From contig RQYE01000009.1 in assembly GCA_004010535.1 (NCBI GenBank), positions 32,001-96,000 of the forward strand: a stretch of 64,000 nucleotides of DNA. The letters run 5' to 3'. The position numbers were made by a program, and so were the translations under genes. This document shows positions 28,691 through 37,387 of the stretch, piece after piece. The notes below the pieces were generated by a model that was not told the origin of the DNA, searched no databases, and worked only from the letters and a program-made list of their open reading frames with translations. Source of the DNA: Coriobacteriales bacterium OH1046. GTDB taxonomy: Bacteria > Actinomycetota > Coriobacteriia > Coriobacteriales > Atopobiaceae. Within the stretch, counting starts at the first letter, position 1. The number at the start of each line of letters is the position of its first letter.

Positions 28691-29179
28691 CTATCGTGCT
28701 GGTTTTCCGGCAAGGCGGGAGACGATCTCCTCGGCACGCAGGCCGTGGGGGGCGAGTTCGATAGCACGCGGCGGCTCCTCGCCCGGAACGGCCGCCTCGT
28801 CGAGGCGCGTGAGGATAGCGTCCAAGCGCTCGTCGCCGATCTCATCGGCGAACTGCTCGCCCCACTCGATCACGCACACGCCGTCGCTGCCCAGCGCATC
28901 GTAGAGCCCCGTATCCTCCAGCTGGTCGGCATGCTCCAGGCGGTAGAGGTCGAAGTGGTTGAGGTCGAGATCGCGTCCGTGATAGACCATCTGGATGGTG
29001 AAGGTGGGGCTGGTAACAGCCCCCCCGACACCGAGCGCGCGGGCGATGCCCTTGGTGAGCTGGGTCTTCCCGGCACCGAGATCGCCCGTGAGCACGAGCA
29101 CATCGCCGGATTGGAGCTCCCGGCCCAACCGCTCGCCGAGCGCGATGGTCTCCTCGGCCGTATGCGTGATGGCCCTCAC
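28691..29179 (-). CDS. tsaE: tRNA threonylcarbamoyladenosine biosynthesis ATPase TsaE
   Basis: VLTGDLGAGKTQLTKGIARALG, TSPTFTIQMVY, LNHFDLYRL, VIEWGE. Confidence 0.93.
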   Translation of the reverse strand: MRAITHTAEETIALGERLGRELQSGDVLVLTGDLGAGKTQLTKGIARALGVGGAVTSPTFTIQMVYHGRDLDLNHFDLYRLEHADQLEDTGLYDALGSDGVCVIEWGEQFADEIGDERLDAILTRLDEAAVPGEEPPRAIELAPHGLRAEEIVSRLAGKPAR

Positions 29180-29181
29180 GG

Positions 29182-29790
29182 TCACTCCCCCGCCGGATGC
29201 TCGGCCAGCCATGCGCCCAGCATCTGCATGTCGGAGCGCAGATCATCGAGCCAATCGGGATGGTAGATCGTGGCTGCGGGGTGGAACGTGGGCACGACGA
29301 GGAAGTGGCCCGTCCGGTGGAAGCGACCGCGGAGCCTGGTCACGCCCTGGTCGGTCTTCAGGACGAACTGCGTGGCGAAATTGCCCAGACACACGATCAC
29401 GTCCGGCCAGATGCTGCGGATCTGCTCGCGCAGAAACGGTGCGCAGACCTCGATCTCCTCGGGCTTGGGATTGCGGTTGCCCGGAGGACGGCACTTCACG
29501 ACATTGGCGATATAGATGTCCTCCCGGCGCAGACCCGCCTCGGCGAGAAGGCCGTTGAGCTTCTGGCCGGCGGCACCGACGAAGGGCTCCCCTTGCAGAT
29601 CCTCGTTGCGCCCGGGCCCCTCTCCCACGAACACGACGCGCGCATGGGGATTGCCCACTCCGAAGACCAGGTTGGTGCGCGTCTCGCCCAGCGGGCAGAG
29701 ATGGCAATCGCCGACGACGGCACGCACCTCCTCGAGCGTGACCTCGCGGGGGGTTGGTTTGGGATGTCCGGGAATCTGAAGGATGCTCAT
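29182..29790 (-). CDS. Uracil-DNA glycosylase family 4 (Fe-S type)
   Basis: CHLCPLGETRTNLVFGVGNPHARVVFVGEGPGRNEDLQGEPFVGAAGQ; NVVKCRPPGNRNP; PTFHPAA. Confidence 0.93.
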   Translation of the reverse strand: MSILQIPGHPKPTPREVTLEEVRAVVGDCHLCPLGETRTNLVFGVGNPHARVVFVGEGPGRNEDLQGEPFVGAAGQKLNGLLAEAGLRREDIYIANVVKCRPPGNRNPKPEEIEVCAPFLREQIRSIWPDVIVCLGNFATQFVLKTDQGVTRLRGRFHRTGHFLVVPTFHPAATIYHPDWLDDLRSDMQMLGAWLAEHPAGE

Positions 29791-29799
29791 GGGAATGCC

Positions 29800-30960
29800 T
29801 CACACGTAGATCTTCTCGAGACGCAGGCCGAAGTCGCACACGACCTCGTAGTTGATGGTACCGCGTTGGGCGGCGATCTCGTCGGCGGTGATGGTATCCG
29901 CGCCGTCGGAGCCCATGATGGTCACCACGTCGCCCACCTCGATACCCGATACGGGCCGGTAGGCGCGTGCGCTGTTGACGTCCACGGCGAACATGCACTG
30001 ATCCATGCAGATGTTGCCCACCTGACGGCAGCGCATGCCCCTCACCAGCACGGACGTGTTGCCCGAAAGGGTGCGGGAGAGCCCATCGGCATAGCCGATG
30101 GGGATCGTCGCGATCTGGATGTTGCGGCGCGGCACGCGATAATCCATGCCGTAGCTCACCCCATCTCCCACCTCCGGCCAGACCACGCGCGTGACCTTGG
30201 CACGCACGCTCATCGCCGGCTCGAGGTCGATGCGCGGAACGGTGGTATGCGCGGGGTGCAGACCGTAGAGGCCGATGCCCACCCGCACCATGTCGTAGTG
30301 GCACTCGGGATGCAGGATCGTGCCGGGGGTGTTGTCGCAGTGCACGAGGCCCGGATCGAAGGCCGCCTCGCGGAGCGCCCCAACCGCCTCGTCGAAACGT
30401 TTGAGCTGGAGCGTGAAATCCCAATCCGAGACCACATCGGCCGTGGCGAAGTGCGTGAACGTGCCCGCGCACTCCAACCCGCGGTGGAAGTCGAAGAAGG
30501 AGCGCAGGTCGCATACCTCGCTCCATGAGACGCCCGTACGCGTCATACCCGTGTCGATGGCCAGATGGTAGCGACCGATCTTATCGGCGGATGCAGCAGC
30601 CTCACCGAAGGCGAGTGCGAAATCGCCGGTGGAGACCGAGGGCATGAGATCGTACTCCACGAGCACATCGACGCTCTCAACGGGAGGCTCGGAGAGAACG
30701 AGGATGGGGGCGGTGATACCGCCCGCCCGCAGCTCGACGCCCTCATCGACCGTGGAGACGGCCAGCTGGTCGGCACCGGCGGAGAGCATGGCCTGAGCAC
30801 ACGGAATGGCACCGTGACCGTAGGCATCGGCCTTGACGACGGCCATGAGCCTCACGCCGCGTGCGAGGAGCGACTTGAAAGCACGGGTATTGCGTCGAAG
30901 CGCGGCGAGGTCGATCTCGACCCATGCCCACCGCGTCTGGGGAGCTTCCGCTTTCGCCAT
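29800..30960 (-). CDS. alr: Alanine racemase
   Basis: LMAVVKADAYGHGAIPCAQAML; DTGMTRTGV; PIGYADGLSR. Confidence 0.95.
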   Translation of the reverse strand: MAKAEAPQTRWAWVEIDLAALRRNTRAFKSLLARGVRLMAVVKADAYGHGAIPCAQAMLSAGADQLAVSTVDEGVELRAGGITAPILVLSEPPVESVDVLVEYDLMPSVSTGDFALAFGEAAASADKIGRYHLAIDTGMTRTGVSWSEVCDLRSFFDFHRGLECAGTFTHFATADVVSDWDFTLQLKRFDEAVGALREAAFDPGLVHCDNTPGTILHPECHYDMVRVGIGLYGLHPAHTTVPRIDLEPAMSVRAKVTRVVWPEVGDGVSYGMDYRVPRRNIQIATIPIGYADGLSRTLSGNTSVLVRGMRCRQVGNICMDQCMFAVDVNSARAYRPVSGIEVGDVVTIMGSDGADTITADEIAAQRGTINYEVVCDFGLRLEKIYV

Positions 30961-30977
30961 CTCCGTCCTCCTCGTCC

Positions 30978-32594
30978 CTACTCGCCATCCTGCATCAGGG
31001 CATCGGGATAGTAGCAATGCTCCTCGATGGCATCGGTCGCCGAGCCGAGGGCATCGACGATATCGGTGGCCATCACGCCGCGCGAGCCGTAGCGCTCGGC
31101 CGCGATGGATCCGGCATAGCCGTGGATCTCGCAGGCCAGCGCGCAAAGGAGCGGCAGGTTGCCGATCTCGCCGCCCTTCTGGGCGAGCAGGGACGCGATG
31201 ACGCCTCCCAAGACATCGCCCGAGCCTGCGGTGGCAAGCGCCGCAGGACCCGGCTTGGGGAGGATGGCCTGCCCGACGCCCACGCAGCCCGTGGCGGAGC
31301 CCTTGGCCACGATGACAAGCTCGGTGCCGCCGTTCGACCAGATGATACGGCGTGCAGCGCTGAGCTGGCCCACAAGGGAATCGGGGGGGTTCTCCATACC
31401 CACCAGACGGCCGAGCTCGCCGCGATGCGGAGTCAGAACGAGCGGATAGGCGCGACGGGTGAGCTCGGGATATTCGTCGAGCTTACCCGACACGACATGC
31501 GCGAGGCTGTTCAAGCCGTCGGCATCGATGACGAGCGGGGCCTCCGAGTTGAGCAGCGCCGAGATCACGGCATCCGTACCCGCAGAAGTGCGCATGCCCG
31601 GTCCGACGAGCGTGGCGGTATTGCCTGCGGCGAGTTTGGCGATGCGCTCGGCGGCAGCGGCGGAGAAGGTGCCGTCCGCATCGCACGGGAGCCCCACCAC
31701 GGGGATCTCGAGTAGGTGGGTCTGGGCGAGCGCCGCGATCGATTCGGGGACGGCCAGGGTGACATAGCCGGCACCGGCGCGGGCGGCAGCCCTCGCTGCC
31801 ATGATGGGGGCACCGGGGAAGCGCGTGGAGCCGCCTACCACAAGCACCGATCCGCGCGAGAACTTATCGACGGCAGCGCTCGGTTCGACGAGCACATCGA
31901 GGTAGTCGTCGAGCTCGGCACGCCAGGCAACGGGGTCGGCGTCGACGACGAGCTGCCCGGTCTGCTCGGCGAGCGGCGCCACCACGATCTGCCCGCACAC
32001 GTCGCGGCCGCGGTCGGCAAGCAGGCCCGGCTTCAGGGCGAGCATGGTCACGGTGAGATCGGCGACCACGCAGGCTCCGGGTGCAGCGCCGGTTTGGGCG
32101 GAGAGGCCGCTCGGCACATCCACGGCGACCACGCGGGCACCGGAGGCATTCAGGCAGTCGATCCAGATGTCGAAGGGCGTACGGGGCTCTCCATCGAAAC
32201 CGGTGCCCAGCATGCAATCCAAGACCACATCGGTCTTATCGAGCAGGGCTTCGAGCTCGGGGCGCGAGGGACCGATGACGATGGGGACGCCGGCATTCAC
32301 CGCAGCCTGTGCGACCACGCGGGCAAGATCCCCGCGCAAGTCGCCGGGGTCGACCGGCGTCACCACCTGGACCGCTCTGCCCTTCGATTTGAGCGTCTCC
32401 GCAGCAACCCAGCCGTCGCCGCCGTTGTTGCCCGTGCCTGCGAGCACGACGATGGTCTCGGCGTCGGGAAGCGCCATGACCTCCTGCGCGGCTGCATAGC
32501 CCGCACGATGCATGAGCTCGGAGACGCTTACGCCGAGGCGGGTGAGCGCAACTTCGACGCGCTTCGCATCTTCTACGTTCAAGATCGGCTGCAT
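30978..32594 (-). CDS. nnr: Bifunctional NAD(P)H-hydrate epimerase/dehydratase
   Basis: VLAGTGNNGGDGWVAAETL; VLTPHRGELGRLVG; ATAGSGDVLGGVIASLLAQ. Confidence 0.94.
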   Translation of the reverse strand: MQPILNVEDAKRVEVALTRLGVSVSELMHRAGYAAAQEVMALPDAETIVVLAGTGNNGGDGWVAAETLKSKGRAVQVVTPVDPGDLRGDLARVVAQAAVNAGVPIVIGPSRPELEALLDKTDVVLDCMLGTGFDGEPRTPFDIWIDCLNASGARVVAVDVPSGLSAQTGAAPGACVVADLTVTMLALKPGLLADRGRDVCGQIVVAPLAEQTGQLVVDADPVAWRAELDDYLDVLVEPSAAVDKFSRGSVLVVGGSTRFPGAPIMAARAAARAGAGYVTLAVPESIAALAQTHLLEIPVVGLPCDADGTFSAAAAERIAKLAAGNTATLVGPGMRTSAGTDAVISALLNSEAPLVIDADGLNSLAHVVSGKLDEYPELTRRAYPLVLTPHRGELGRLVGMENPPDSLVGQLSAARRIIWSNGGTELVIVAKGSATGCVGVGQAILPKPGPAALATAGSGDVLGGVIASLLAQKGGEIGNLPLLCALACEIHGYAGSIAAERYGSRGVMATDIVDALGSATDAIEEHCYYPDALMQDGE

Positions 32595-32595
32595 C

Positions 32596-33120
32596 CTAGA
32601 CCTCCTGAAACGATTGCGTTTCCTGGACGATGAGCTCGCTCTGCAAACGCTCGAGCTCATCGATGATCGAGCGGGCCTTCTTGAACGATGCCACAAGCTC
32701 GGCGGCGGCATCGGCCTTCCCATCCTGCTCGGGACGGACCTCGTCGGTCACGCACACGGCGTTGGCAACCGCCACATCATGGGTATGCGAGAGCGAGAGG
32801 GCGATCTCGCGCACGCCCTGCTCGGCGGCGATCTCGGCAGCGCGGCCTTTGAGGACGGCGAAGGGACGGCCGTTCTCGGTGCGGCCGACCGACACGTCGA
32901 GCAGGCCCACACCGTTCCCGAAACCGCAGCCCAGCGCCTTGAGGATAGCCTCATGGGCGGCGAAGCGGGCAGCGAAGTGCTCGGCGGGCCGCGCGCAGCG
33001 CTTGCAATAGGAACGCTCCTCGGATGTGAAGACGCGCTCGATGAAGCGGGGGTTGGTAGCGAGCACGCGCCGCATGCGCGCGATCTCGAGCATATCGACA
33101 CCGATTCCTGCGAGCTGCAT
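32596..33120 (-). CDS. acpS: Holo-ACP synthase with C-terminal extension
   Basis: MQLAGIGVDMLEIARMRRVL; RFAAHEAILKALG; LSLSHTHDVAVANAV. Confidence 0.92.
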   Translation of the reverse strand: MQLAGIGVDMLEIARMRRVLATNPRFIERVFTSEERSYCKRCARPAEHFAARFAAHEAILKALGCGFGNGVGLLDVSVGRTENGRPFAVLKGRAAEIAAEQGVREIALSLSHTHDVAVANAVCVTDEVRPEQDGKADAAAELVASFKKARSIIDELERLQSELIVQETQSFQEV

Positions 33121-33122
33121 GG

Positions 33123-34973
33123 CTACTCCACCGTGACCGATTTGGCGAGATTGCGCGGCTTGTCGACATCGCGGCCTCGGGACAGGGCCACGAAGCGGGC
33201 GAGGATCTGCAGGTGCACGATGGCGACCACGGGCACGAGCAGCTCGTCGGGCAGCGGGGGGACCCAGAGCACATGCTCCACCTGCGATGCCACGCCCTCA
33301 TCGCCGTCGGTTGCCACGGCGATCACATGCGCGCCGCGCGCGATGCACTCCTGGATGTTGGAGACGGTCTTATCGTGCCAGCGGTCTGCGGGCACGATGG
33401 CGACCACGGGGAAACCCGGCTCGATGAGGGCGATGGGGCCGTGCTTCATCTCGCCGGCCGGATAGCCCTCGGCATGCAGGTAGCTGATCTCCTTGATCTT
33501 GAGAGCACCCTCGAGCGCCGTGGTCGCGTTCACGCCGCGGCCGAGATAGAGCGAGGAGGAATAACGGCGGAAGAGCGCCGAGGCCTGCTTGTCCTGCCAG
33601 CTTCGGCGAAAGATCTCGCGGATGGCATCGGGAAGAAGGCGCAGATCGTGGTAGTGCCGGGCGATGCCGTTCTGATCCATGGCCCCGTTGGCGCGGGCGA
33701 GCACGAGGGCGAGCAGGGCGCAGGCGACAAGCTGGGCGGTATAGGCTTTGGTCGAGGCCACGCAGACCTCGGGGCCGGCCTGCACGTAGAGCACGCCATC
33801 GGCCTCGCGCGCGGCCGTGGAGCCGAGCACGTTGGTGACGGCGAACACATGGCAGCCGAGGGCCTTCATGCGCCGCGCCGCAGCAAGGGTGTCGGCCGTC
33901 TCGCCCGACTGGGTGACGATCACGCACAGGGTGTTGGGCGTGACGAGCACCTCCGGCTCGTAGTTGAATTCAGAGGCATATGCCCACGTCGTGGGTACTT
34001 TTGCCCAGCTCTCGATCATGGTGCGGGCAATCTGGCACACGTGGCTCGAGGTGCCGCACGCGATGAGGAACACGCGGTCGATGGCCGCGAGCTCCTCGCG
34101 CGAGAGATGCAGCTCGTCGAGTTTGATGCCCTGATCGCCCAAGCGGTCGTGGAGCAGGCGCTCGAGGGCCTCGGGCTGCTCGGAGATCTCCTTCTCCATG
34201 AAGTCGGCGTAGCCGCCGAGCGTTGCCGCACTGGCATCCCAGTCGATGTCGATGGCGGCGGGGTTGCGCACCACGTCGCCCGCCTCGTCGTAGACGGTGA
34301 CGGTTCCATTGGGCTCGAGCAGGGCGGATTGGCCGTTCGCAAGCTGGGTGACGTGGCTCGTTATGCTCGCGAGCGGCATGACGTCGGATGCGGCATAGGC
34401 GCCGTCGACCGTCGAGGCGACGACGAGCGGAGACCCGTTGCGCGCGATCGCGATCTGGCCGGGAGCGTCGGAGCAGATGCAGGCGATGGCCCACGAGCCC
34501 TTGAGACGCGAGCAGGCATTGCGCAGCGCCGCGACCAGATCGCCCTTGCGGGGACCTTTCCAGGCATCCTCCACGAGATGGGCGATGACCTCGGTGTCGG
34601 TTTCGGAGGAGAACTCGTGGCCGGCTGCCATGAGCTGGGCCTTGAGCTCGCGGAAGTTCTCGATGATACCGTTGTGGACCACCGCGATGCGTTCCGAGCA
34701 ATCGCGATGCGGATGAGCGTTCCTATCGCTGGGCGCCCCATGCGTCGCCCAGCGCGTGTGGGCGATGCCCGAGGTGCCCACCGGATTGGCGACCTTGCAG
34801 CGCTCGACGAGCGCGGAAACCCTGCCCGCACACTTCACGCCGTGCAGCGCGCCATCGGGGGAGAGGACCTCGAGACCCGCCGAATCGTATCCGCGGTACT
34901 CGAGGGTCTGAAGTCCCTTCAAAAGGAAGGGCGACGCCTGATTCGCACCGGTATAGCCTACGATACCGCACAT
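33123..34973 (-). CDS. glmS: Glutamine-fructose-6-phosphate aminotransferase
   Basis: MCGIVGYTGANQASPFLLKGLQTLEYRGYDSAG; two SIS domains; C-terminal KPRNLAKSVTVE. Confidence 0.98.
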   Translation of the reverse strand: MCGIVGYTGANQASPFLLKGLQTLEYRGYDSAGLEVLSPDGALHGVKCAGRVSALVERCKVANPVGTSGIAHTRWATHGAPSDRNAHPHRDCSERIAVVHNGIIENFRELKAQLMAAGHEFSSETDTEVIAHLVEDAWKGPRKGDLVAALRNACSRLKGSWAIACICSDAPGQIAIARNGSPLVVASTVDGAYAASDVMPLASITSHVTQLANGQSALLEPNGTVTVYDEAGDVVRNPAAIDIDWDASAATLGGYADFMEKEISEQPEALERLLHDRLGDQGIKLDELHLSREELAAIDRVFLIACGTSSHVCQIARTMIESWAKVPTTWAYASEFNYEPEVLVTPNTLCVIVTQSGETADTLAAARRMKALGCHVFAVTNVLGSTAAREADGVLYVQAGPEVCVASTKAYTAQLVACALLALVLARANGAMDQNGIARHYHDLRLLPDAIREIFRRSWQDKQASALFRRYSSSLYLGRGVNATTALEGALKIKEISYLHAEGYPAGEMKHGPIALIEPGFPVVAIVPADRWHDKTVSNIQECIARGAHVIAVATDGDEGVASQVEHVLWVPPLPDELLVPVVAIVHLQILARFVALSRGRDVDKPRNLAKSVTVE

Positions 34974-35094
34974 GCCATCTCCCTTTGAGCTGCGTTGACC
35001 CGTCTATTCTAACCCATCGGGAGATCATGATGGCCGCTGGGACGATGTCCACACGACACGGGCACGTCCGTATCGGCAGCTGCGAATATGCGGA

Positions 35095-35853
35095 CTAGAG
35101 CAGCGTCACCTGCGTTGCAGCGCAATCGGAGACGAAGACCGCAGAGGATCCGCCATCCGAGACGACCATATCCACCTGCGAGAGCCCGCATATGGGGAAT
35201 GTCGAGTGGCGATCCTCCTTATCCGAGTCCATGAGGACGATCTTCTCGTCGGATTGGTTGAGCACGGCACGCTTGAATACCGCCTGATCGTCGAGACCGC
35301 AGGAGAAGCCGCGTCCGCGCTCGTAGCCGGTAACGCCGAGATACACCTGATCGAAGGAGAGGGAATCGACTGCCTCGATGGAGGTCCCGCCCGAGGTGCA
35401 CATCGAATGCCGATTGAGCTTGCCGCCCACGAGCATGGTCTCGACGAGCTCGAGGCGCGCAAGCTCAACCGCCACGGTGAGCGAATTGGTGAAGACGAGC
35501 AGGTGGATATCGGGCATGGCTTGGGCGAGCGCCGTCGTCGTGCTCCCGGAATCGAAGAAGACCACGGTATCGGGATGGAGGAGCTCCGCCGCCTTGCGCG
35601 CGATGGCGTGCTTGGCGGGGGCGTTCCTGCTCACACGACGCGAGAACAGATCGTCGGTGCCCACGGCGAAGCCCACGGATTTGGCGCCGCCATGCACGCG
35701 TACGATACGGCGCGCCTCGTCGAGCGTCTTGAGGTCGGTACGCAAGGTCATCTCGCTCACATCGGGAAACGTACGCTTAAGATGCGCGAAGCTCACGCTC
35801 CCCTCGGAATTGATGAGATCGACGATGCGCTCGCGGCGCTCCTCCATAACCAT
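35095..35853 (-). CDS. DeoR/GlpR-family transcriptional regulator
   Basis: MEERRERIVDLINSEGSVSFAHLKRTFPDVSEMTLRTDLKTLDEARRIVRVHGGA. Confidence 0.92.
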   Translation of the reverse strand: MVMEERRERIVDLINSEGSVSFAHLKRTFPDVSEMTLRTDLKTLDEARRIVRVHGGAKSVGFAVGTDDLFSRRVSRNAPAKHAIARKAAELLHPDTVVFFDSGSTTTALAQAMPDIHLLVFTNSLTVAVELARLELVETMLVGGKLNRHSMCTSGGTSIEAVDSLSFDQVYLGVTGYERGRGFSCGLDDQAVFKRAVLNQSDEKIVLMDSDKEDRHSTFPICGLSQVDMVVSDGGSSAVFVSDCAATQVTLL

Positions 35854-35868
35854 GGCTGTCCCGAATCC

Positions 35869-37134
35869 CTACGATCGCGCCCAATGCTCGAGCAGATAGC
35901 GCTCGGCGGCAGGCGACCAAAGCCCGTTGCTGCCATCGATGATATCAGCAAGCTCCGCGAAGCGCACGTCCTCGGCCGCATGGTCGCGCAGCTCATCGAG
36001 GGCGATAAGCGGCAGCTCGATATGGGTGTAGATGAGCTTCTTGCCACCGGGGATCTTGGGCAGGTTGCAGGTGGCCTCCGCAGCGGCGTCGAGGCCCCCG
36101 ATGTGGGTGACCATGACCGCCGGATCGATCCGCCCGGCGGCCGTGAGCTCGAGCGACTCGATCATATCGGCGGTGTTGCCGCCTGTGGTGCCCATGACGT
36201 GCGTCGAATTGTAGTGGATATCGTAGAAGTTGATGGGGGCCTTGAAAGCGGTGTCGGTGGGGCCGGCGAAGAAGTTGAGGCAGCCATCGCGGCCGAGCAC
36301 GTCGCTCGACTGCTCGATGACGGCGGCGACGGGAGCATAGCACAGCACGTCGTCATAGCCCGCACCGCCCGTGAGCGAGCGCAGGTAGGCGACGGGGTCG
36401 TCCATGGTGCCGGTGTTCACGAAATGCAGGTCGATGCCGGTCTCGTCCTTGACTTTCTCGGGCGGGAAGAGCGACGCCGCGCGGTCGAGGCGTTCCTGGT
36501 TGATATCGGTGACGGTGATGAGGCCGGGTCTGCGGTCGCGGTGCAGCGCGTAGGTGAGCGCGCCCAGACCCATCGGGCCGGCACCCGCCATGATGGCGAG
36601 GTTCCCGCCCGCGCGGATGCCCATCTCATGGGTGTAGACGCCCATCTTGGTATGGTAGGCGGCATTGAGGGCGCCGATCGAGCAGGACAGGGGCTCCGCG
36701 AGGGACGCTTGGTAGTAGGCCTCGCCCTCGAAGACCAGGAAGCTGTCCGTGGCGAAGATCTCCTGGGGCAGGATGCAATAGGTGGAATCGCCGCCGCAGA
36801 ACTCGTAGGAATACCCGGGAGACGCCATCGAGCCCTTGTAGTTGATCGCAGGCTGGATGGTGAACTTCTGGCCGGGACGGTAGAGGTCGGCGTACTTGGC
36901 GCCCACCTCGACGATATCGCCCGCGAACTCGTGCCCGCAGATGACGGGGTGCTCGGCCACATCGGCCGGGACGCGCTTGTGATCGACGCCCAGCGTGGCC
37001 ATCTTGTACGTCGACATGCAGATCGAATCGGAAACCACCTTGACGAGCATCTCGTCGTCCTTGATGGGGGGCAGCTCGAACTCGTCGAGTCTCAGATCCA
37101 TCGCCGCGTGGAGCCTGACCGCCTTCGTCCTCAT
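35869..37134 (-). CDS. Zinc-binding MDR dehydrogenase (sorbose-1-phosphate reductase/polyol-phosphate dehydrogenase-like)
   Basis: VICGHEFAGDIVEVG; AGAGPMGLGALTYAL; divergent from mtlA. Confidence 0.85.
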   Translation of the reverse strand: MRTKAVRLHAAMDLRLDEFELPPIKDDEMLVKVVSDSICMSTYKMATLGVDHKRVPADVAEHPVICGHEFAGDIVEVGAKYADLYRPGQKFTIQPAINYKGSMASPGYSYEFCGGDSTYCILPQEIFATDSFLVFEGEAYYQASLAEPLSCSIGALNAAYHTKMGVYTHEMGIRAGGNLAIMAGAGPMGLGALTYALHRDRRPGLITVTDINQERLDRAASLFPPEKVKDETGIDLHFVNTGTMDDPVAYLRSLTGGAGYDDVLCYAPVAAVIEQSSDVLGRDGCLNFFAGPTDTAFKAPINFYDIHYNSTHVMGTTGGNTADMIESLELTAAGRIDPAVMVTHIGGLDAAAEATCNLPKIPGGKKLIYTHIELPLIALDELRDHAAEDVRFAELADIIDGSNGLWSPAAERYLLEHWARS

Positions 37135-37302
37135 AGCGCTTCCTTTCGACAAGAGCTGTTAATCCAATGCTAGTTGACTGTTATTCTAACAATTCATACC
37201 CTCCTGTCAACGTTCGGGGAATATTTTCCACATTTGCAGAAAATATCAGTTAAAAACACTTGTTTTCCATATCGTCTCGAGTATAATCCAGAGCAACGTC
37301 AA

Positions 37303-37348
37303 TTGTTGTTTCAAAAACATATTGTATGATTTTATTGTTGAAACAACA
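37303..37348 (+). promoter_or_regulatory. mtlA promoter with overlapping 11-bp perfect inverted repeat
   Basis: TGTTGTTTCAA (37304-37314)/TTGAAACAACA (37338-37348); -35 TTGTTG 37303, 16 bp, -10 TATGAT 37325. Confidence 0.7.
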
Positions 37349-37387
37349 CGTCCTTGTCGCGCTGCCACAACATGGAGAGGAGTTTCA

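Noticed and set aside
33213-34988. 591-aa plus-strand ORF opposite glmS
   Set aside because: Antisense artefact.
33123-35094. glmS ribozyme upstream of glmS
   Set aside because: The gap between DeoR and glmS is only about 120 bp and I could not recognise the ribozyme core.
35206-37173. 655-aa plus-strand ORF opposite DeoR and MDR dehydrogenase genes
   Set aside because: Spans two recognised genes in antisense; no motifs.
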